Shown here: piece after piece, positions 59,934-64,000 of the stretch
Position numbering within the stretch: position 1 is the first letter of the stretch
Layout: each line of letters starts with the position of its first letter
Assembly (NCBI RefSeq): GCF_002803075.1
Contig: NZ_NNBK01000027.1
Coordinates: 1-64,000, forward strand
DNA: 64,000 nucleotides
From: Streptomyces sp. CB01373
GTDB lineage: Bacteria > Actinomycetota > Actinomycetes > Streptomycetales > Streptomycetaceae
Direction of reading: 5' to 3'
The notes under the pieces: model-generated
What the model was told of the DNA's origin: nothing
The model's database searches: none
What the model saw: only the letters and a program-made list of their open reading frames with translations
Translations under genes and position numbers: made by a program

Positions 59934-61232
59934 ATGCGCACCTTCTCCCGAAGGGGAATACTCGGCCTCGGCGCGGGCGCCGCGGCCGCCGCCGGGCTGG
60001 CGGGCTGCGGCTCCGTCAAGTCCCCGCACCCCGCCCGCGCCACCGGATCCCCCAGCGCGAGCACGCCCACCCCGAGCGCGCCCACGACACCTCCCGCGCG
60101 CCCCATCGGCGACGGCTCGACCTCGTTCACCGGCAAGCAGCCGCTCCAGCCGGCCGCGCCGGTCCCGCTGGAGCCGGGCGAGACCCCGCCGCAGTTCGTC
60201 GTCTTCTCCTGGGACGGGGCGGGCGAGGTCGGCAACGGCCTCTTCCCGCGCTTCCTCGACCTGGCCAAGGAGCACGAGGCGCACATGACCTTCTTCCTCT
60301 CCGGGCTCTACCTGCTGCCGGAGTCGAAGAAGCGCCTGTACGACCCGCCGAACAACCCGCGCGGTGCCTCCGACATCGGCTACCTGACCGACGACCACGT
60401 CAAGGCCACGCTCACCAACGTCCACCGCGCCTGGCTCGAAGGCCACGAGATCGGCACCCACTTCAACGGCCACTTCTGCTCCGGCCACGGCACGGTCGCG
60501 AACTGGACGCCCAAGCAGTGGCGCAGCGAGATCGACCAGGCCAAGTCCTTCGTCAAGGAGTGGCGGACCAACACCGGCTGGACCGATCTGCCCGCCCTGC
60601 CCTTCGACTACGACAAGGAACTCGTCGGCGGCCGCACCCCCTGCCTGCTCGGGCAGAACCAACTGCTGCCCACCGCCCGCGAACTCGGCTGGCGCTACGA
60701 CGCCTCCTCGCCCGGCGGCCGCCAGACGTGGCCGGACAAGCGGCTGGGCATCTGGGACCTGCCGTTGCAGCAGATACCCTTCCCCGGCCGCCGGTTCGAG
60801 GTCCTCTCGATGGACTACAACATGCTGGCCAACCAGTCCATCAACTCCACCAAAGCGCCCGCCCACAACTACCCGGGCTGGCGCAAGCAGTCCGCGCAGG
60901 CCTACATCCAGGGCTTCAAGCGGGCATACGAGACAAACCGGGCGCCGTACTTCATAGGCAACCACTTCGAGGCGTGGAACGGCGGCATCTACATGGACTC
61001 CGTCGAGGAGGCCTTCCGGCACATCGCGCGGGAGAAGGAGAAGGGCGCCGACGTGCGCATGGTCTCCTTCCGGCAGTTCGTCGACTGGATGGACGTGCAG
61101 AAGCCGGAGGTGCTCGCCAAGCTGCGCACCCTCGACGTCGGACAGCGGCCGACGGGCGGCTGGAAGGAGTTCCTCGGGGACGCTCCCGGCGCCGGCACGC
61201 CCGGCGCGGGGGACCCCTCGAAGGCCGCCTGA
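59934..61232 (+). CDS. Tat-exported lipoprotein resembling polysaccharide deacetylases
   Basis: A 432-residue secreted protein. It starts MRTFSRRGILGLGAG, a twin-arginine signal ending in a lipobox (GLAGCGS), so it is probably anchored outside. A Pro/Ser/Thr-rich linker spans to residue 80. The rest resembles the NodB-fold polysaccharide deacetylase family: QFVVFSWDGAGE (usual TFDDG position), EIGTHFNGHF and later a WDLP stretch. The catalytic Asp pair is not canonical, so activity is uncertain. The ATG at 59934 has a GGGGAT upstream. It is followed by resA. Confidence 0.85.
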   Translation: MRTFSRRGILGLGAGAAAAAGLAGCGSVKSPHPARATGSPSASTPTPSAPTTPPARPIGDGSTSFTGKQPLQPAAPVPLEPGETPPQFVVFSWDGAGEVGNGLFPRFLDLAKEHEAHMTFFLSGLYLLPESKKRLYDPPNNPRGASDIGYLTDDHVKATLTNVHRAWLEGHEIGTHFNGHFCSGHGTVANWTPKQWRSEIDQAKSFVKEWRTNTGWTDLPALPFDYDKELVGGRTPCLLGQNQLLPTARELGWRYDASSPGGRQTWPDKRLGIWDLPLQQIPFPGRRFEVLSMDYNMLANQSINSTKAPAHNYPGWRKQSAQAYIQGFKRAYETNRAPYFIGNHFEAWNGGIYMDSVEEAFRHIAREKEKGADVRMVSFRQFVDWMDVQKPEVLAKLRTLDVGQRPTGGWKEFLGDAPGAGTPGAGDPSKAA

Positions 61233-61298
61233 AATGCGGTTTTCCGGCCGTGAGGGGGGTGTGCAAGATCCCCGGAAGGGGCATGCGAAACTTTTCAC

Positions 61299-61964
61299 AT
61301 GAGTGCCGTCAGTCGTGCCCCCCAGTGCTCGAACCGGGCGAACCGCACACCCCGTCCGCACCGCACGCGTCCGAGCCGCGTCCGTGGCCGCGCCGCCCTG
61401 CTCGCCGCCGGGAGCGCCGCGCTGGCACTCACCCTGTCCGCCTGCGGCTCCGGTGGCACCTCCGGCGGCTCGGGCAACACCAACTTCATCACCGGCGCCG
61501 ACGGCATCGCGACCGTGCCGAAGGCCGACCGCAAGCCCGCCCCCGACCTGTCCGGCAGGACTCTCGAGGGCAAGCAGCTCGACATGGCCGCGTACAAGGG
61601 CAAGGTCGTCGTCCTGAACGTCTGGGGCTCCTGGTGCTCGCCGTGCCGGGCCGAGGCGCCCAACCTGGTGAAGGTGGCCAAGGACACCGCAGGCAAGGAC
61701 GTGCAGTTCGTCGGCATCAACACGCGCGACACCAGCACCCAGCCGGCCCTCGCGTTCGAGAAGCAGTTCGACGTGCCGTACCCGAGCCTGTACGACCCGG
61801 CCGGCAAGCTCATGCTCCGCTTCCAGAAGGGCACCCTGAACCCGCAGATGATCCCCACCACGATCATCGTCGACCGGGACGGGAAGATCGCCGCGCGCGC
61901 CCTCCAGGCACTCAGCGAGAACAAGCTGCGCAAGATGCTCGACCCGGTCATCGCGGAGAAGTGA
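61299..61964 (+). CDS. resA: ResA/TlpA-like thioredoxin, cytochrome c biogenesis
   Basis: A 221-residue extracytoplasmic thiol-disulfide oxidoreductase. A signal peptide with lipobox (LALTLSACGSGG) lies at 36-52, followed by a thioredoxin fold with NVWGSWCSPCRAEAP (CxxC) and the cis-Pro in PQMIPTTIIVD. It would keep apocytochrome c haem-binding cysteines reduced, receiving electrons from CcdA. The ccdA gene starts six bases after its stop. Confidence 0.93.
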   Translation: MSAVSRAPQCSNRANRTPRPHRTRPSRVRGRAALLAAGSAALALTLSACGSGGTSGGSGNTNFITGADGIATVPKADRKPAPDLSGRTLEGKQLDMAAYKGKVVVLNVWGSWCSPCRAEAPNLVKVAKDTAGKDVQFVGINTRDTSTQPALAFEKQFDVPYPSLYDPAGKLMLRFQKGTLNPQMIPTTIIVDRDGKIAARALQALSENKLRKMLDPVIAEK

Positions 61965-61970
61965 GCCGCC

Positions 61971-62732
61971 GTGCTACTGGCCGCAGTCGCTGATCCCAAT
62001 CACACGGTGTCCAGCGGAGCCCTCCTGCTCGCGCTGCCCATCGCCGTACTCGGCGGGCTCGTCTCCTTCTTCTCCCCGTGCGTCCTGCCGCTCGTCCCCG
62101 GCTATCTGTCGTATGTGACAGGTGTCACCGGAACCGACCTGGCCGAGGCCCGGCGCGGACGGATGGCCGCCGGCGCCGCCCTCTTCGTCCTCGGCTTCAC
62201 CGTGGTCTTCGTCTCCGGCGGGGCGCTGTTCGGCTTCTTCGGGCAGACCCTCCAGGAGTACAAGGGCATCCTGTCGAAGGTGCTGGGCGTGCTCATGATC
62301 CTCATGGGCGTCTTCTTCATGGGCCTGATGCCCTGGCTGACCCAGCGTGAGTTCCGCTTCCACACGCGTCCCACCACGGGCCTGGTGGGCGCACCCCTCC
62401 TCGGGGCCCTGTTCGGGGTCGGCTGGACCCCGTGCATCGGTCCGACCCTCGCCTCCGTGGTGGCGCTCTCCTCCGCCCAGGCCAGCGCCGGGCGCGGTGC
62501 CCTGCTGACCGTCGCCTACTGCGCCGGCCTCGGCATCCCGTTCGTGCTCACCGCGATCGCCTTCCGCAAGGCGCTGGGAGCCTTCGGCTGGGTCAAGCGC
62601 CACTATGTCTGGGTGATGCGCGTCGGCGGCACGATGATGATCGTGACCGGCGTGCTGCTGCTCACCGGCGCCTGGGACCGGCTGGTGCAGGAGATGCAGA
62701 CGTGGTCCACCGGCTTCACTGTGGGGATCTGA
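61971..62732 (+). CDS. ccdA: CcdA-type transmembrane thiol transporter
   Basis: A 253-residue membrane protein of the DsbD/CcdA family with about six helices. Redox cysteines are in FSPCVLPLVPGYLSYVTG (first helix) and GWTPCIGPTLASVVAL (fourth). It moves reducing equivalents from cytosolic thioredoxin to ResA. The GTG start at 61971 overlaps nothing but is only six bases from resA. Confidence 0.94.
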   Translation: MLLAAVADPNHTVSSGALLLALPIAVLGGLVSFFSPCVLPLVPGYLSYVTGVTGTDLAEARRGRMAAGAALFVLGFTVVFVSGGALFGFFGQTLQEYKGILSKVLGVLMILMGVFFMGLMPWLTQREFRFHTRPTTGLVGAPLLGALFGVGWTPCIGPTLASVVALSSAQASAGRGALLTVAYCAGLGIPFVLTAIAFRKALGAFGWVKRHYVWVMRVGGTMMIVTGVLLLTGAWDRLVQEMQTWSTGFTVGI

Positions 62733-62735
62733 TCC

Positions 62736-64000
62736 ATGAGCAAGACGCCAACCAGTACGACGGCCGACGAGACCCCGGCGGTGCCACCCGGCGACGAGGA
62801 CCTCGGAGCCGCCGGCTCCCAGCTGTCCACCGCCCCCGCCGAGACGGCCGTCCCCGGCTCCTTCGGCGGCAACCGGGCGCCCGGACTGGCCGGCCGGCTC
62901 GCCTGGACCGGGCGGGAGGTCCTCGGCTGGGTCCGCTGGTTCTGGCGGCAGCTCACCTCCATGCGGGTCGCGCTGATGCTGCTGTTCCTGCTCTCCCTCG
63001 GCGCCGTCCCCGGTTCGCTGATCCCGCAGAGCGGCACCGACGCGCTGAAGGTCGACGCCTTCAGGAAGGCGCACACGACGCTCGCGCCCCTCTACGACAA
63101 GCTCGGCCTGTTCCATGTCTACAGCTCGGCGTGGTTCTCCGCGATCTACATCCTGCTGTTCGTCTCCCTCATCGGCTGCATCGTGCCGCGCACCTGGCAG
63201 TTCGTCGGCCAGCTGCGCGGCCGGCCGCCGGGCGCCCCCAAGCGGCTGACCCGGCTGCCCGCGTACACCACCTGGCGCACCGCCGCCTCCCCCGAGGAGG
63301 TACGCGAGAGCGCGCTGAGGATCCTCAAGCAGCGCCGCTTCCGCGCCCACCTCGCCGATGACGCCGTCGCCGCCGAGAAGGGCTATCTGCGCGAGGCCGG
63401 CAACCTCGCCTTCCACGTCGCGCTGATCGTGATGCTGATCGCCTTCGCCTGGGGCCAGTTGTACAAGACCGAGGGCAACAAGCTGATCGTCGAGGGCGAC
63501 GGCTTCTCCAACACCCTCACCCAGTACGACGACTTCAAGTCCGGCAACCTCTTCAACGACGACGACCTGGTGCCGTTCAGCTTCAACCTGAAGAAGTTCA
63601 CCGGCACCTACGAGCGCACCGGCCCGCAGAAGGGCACGCCGCGCGTGTACCGGGCGGACATCACCTACAGCCTGGGCGCCCACGGCAAGGAGCGGAAGGC
63701 GAGCATCTCGCCCAACCACCCGCTGACCGTCGACGACGCCCGGGTCTACCTCGTCAGCCACGGCTACGCCCCCACCGTCACCGTCCGGGACGGCAAGGGC
63801 GACGTGGTCTACCACCAGGCCGTGCCACTGCTGCCGGTCGACTCCAACGTCACCTCGCAGGGTGCGATCAAGGTGTTCGACGGTTACAAGAACCCCGAGG
63901 GCAAGTCCGAGCAGCTCGGCTTCTCCGCGTTCTTCGTGCCGACCTTCGCCGGGGCCGGCAAGGGCACGATGTTCTCCCAGTTCCCGGCGCTGGACTTCCC
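62736..64000 (+). CDS. resB: Cytochrome c biogenesis protein ResB (truncated by window edge)
   Basis: The first 421 residues of ResB, part of the system II cytochrome c synthase that moves haem outward and attaches it to apocytochrome c. After a polar leader of about 70 residues come helices near 80 (VALMLLFLLSLGAVPGSLIP), 135 and 230, followed by the large extracytoplasmic domain. A ccsB/resC gene would be expected just beyond the edge. The ATG is four bases from the ccdA stop. Confidence 0.92.
   Translation, partial: MSKTPTSTTADETPAVPPGDEDLGAAGSQLSTAPAETAVPGSFGGNRAPGLAGRLAWTGREVLGWVRWFWRQLTSMRVALMLLFLLSLGAVPGSLIPQSGTDALKVDAFRKAHTTLAPLYDKLGLFHVYSSAWFSAIYILLFVSLIGCIVPRTWQFVGQLRGRPPGAPKRLTRLPAYTTWRTAASPEEVRESALRILKQRRFRAHLADDAVAAEKGYLREAGNLAFHVALIVMLIAFAWGQLYKTEGNKLIVEGDGFSNTLTQYDDFKSGNLFNDDDLVPFSFNLKKFTGTYERTGPQKGTPRVYRADITYSLGAHGKERKASISPNHPLTVDDARVYLVSHGYAPTVTVRDGKGDVVYHQAVPLLPVDSNVTSQGAIKVFDGYKNPEGKSEQLGFSAFFVPTFAGAGKGTMFSQFPALDF

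Overview
This 64 kb window is high-GC actinobacterial chromosome and almost certainly comes from a Streptomyces. The third codon position is nearly always G or C, GTG starts are common, and many genes overlap by four bases (ATGA or GTGA). Several recognisable genes are hallmarks of the genus: bldN, rsbN, bdtA, rex-hemACD, a class I lysS, and DUF397/XRE pairs. I see no rRNA, tRNA, CRISPR array, integrase or complete insertion sequence.

Layout. 0-5 kb: housekeeping enzymes and transporters (HAD phosphatase, MFS, AcuC-like deacetylase). 5-12 kb: a developmental block with bdtA, the 32-residue ribosomal protein bS22, an epimerase/acyltransferase pair, then rsbN and bldN on the minus strand. 12-17.5 kb: the redox-controlled rex-hemA-hemC-hemD operon, with a clear Rex operator. 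17.5-24.3 kb: accessory genes lying between hemD and hemB, including an XRE/DUF397 pair beside a decayed ATP-binding gene. 24.4-25.4 kb: hemB. 25.4-31.7 kb: a tightly coupled four-gene minus-strand operon that I do not recognise from any described system. It encodes a CorA-like membrane protein, a protein that looks like a glutamine synthetase-fold carboxylate-amine ligase, a zinc-cluster/KH protein and a VWA protein. Its first gene carries two rare TTA codons. 31.9-35.6 kb: divergent argS and lysS. 35.7-43.7 kb: DUF2637 protein, two DUF3558 lipoproteins, RtcB, small membrane proteins and a flavin monooxygenase pair. 43.8-51 kb: a two-component system, an MprF-like protein, cold-shock protein and DEAD-box helicase. 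51-56.7 kb: ferredoxin, ferredoxin reductase, cytochrome P450, SDR and a GH15 enzyme. 57-64 kb: hemL, a phosphatase, a Tat-exported deacetylase-like lipoprotein and the cytochrome c maturation genes resA-ccdA-resB, cut off at the right edge.

How it fits together. The window holds hemA, hemL, hemB, hemC and hemD, which together cover the route from glutamyl-tRNA to uroporphyrinogen III. Part of it is tied to the NADH/NAD+ ratio through Rex, and cytochrome c assembly genes lie at the right end. bldN, rsbN and bdtA link the left end to aerial development, and the TTA codons in the unknown operon suggest it too is developmentally timed through the bldA tRNA.

The most interesting material is the four-gene operon at 25.4-31.7 kb. 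Next come a matched pair of 17-base palindromes in front of two membrane-protein genes near 48 kb, and a 46-47 base dispersed repeat inserted in frame in both hemA and the sensor kinase gene.
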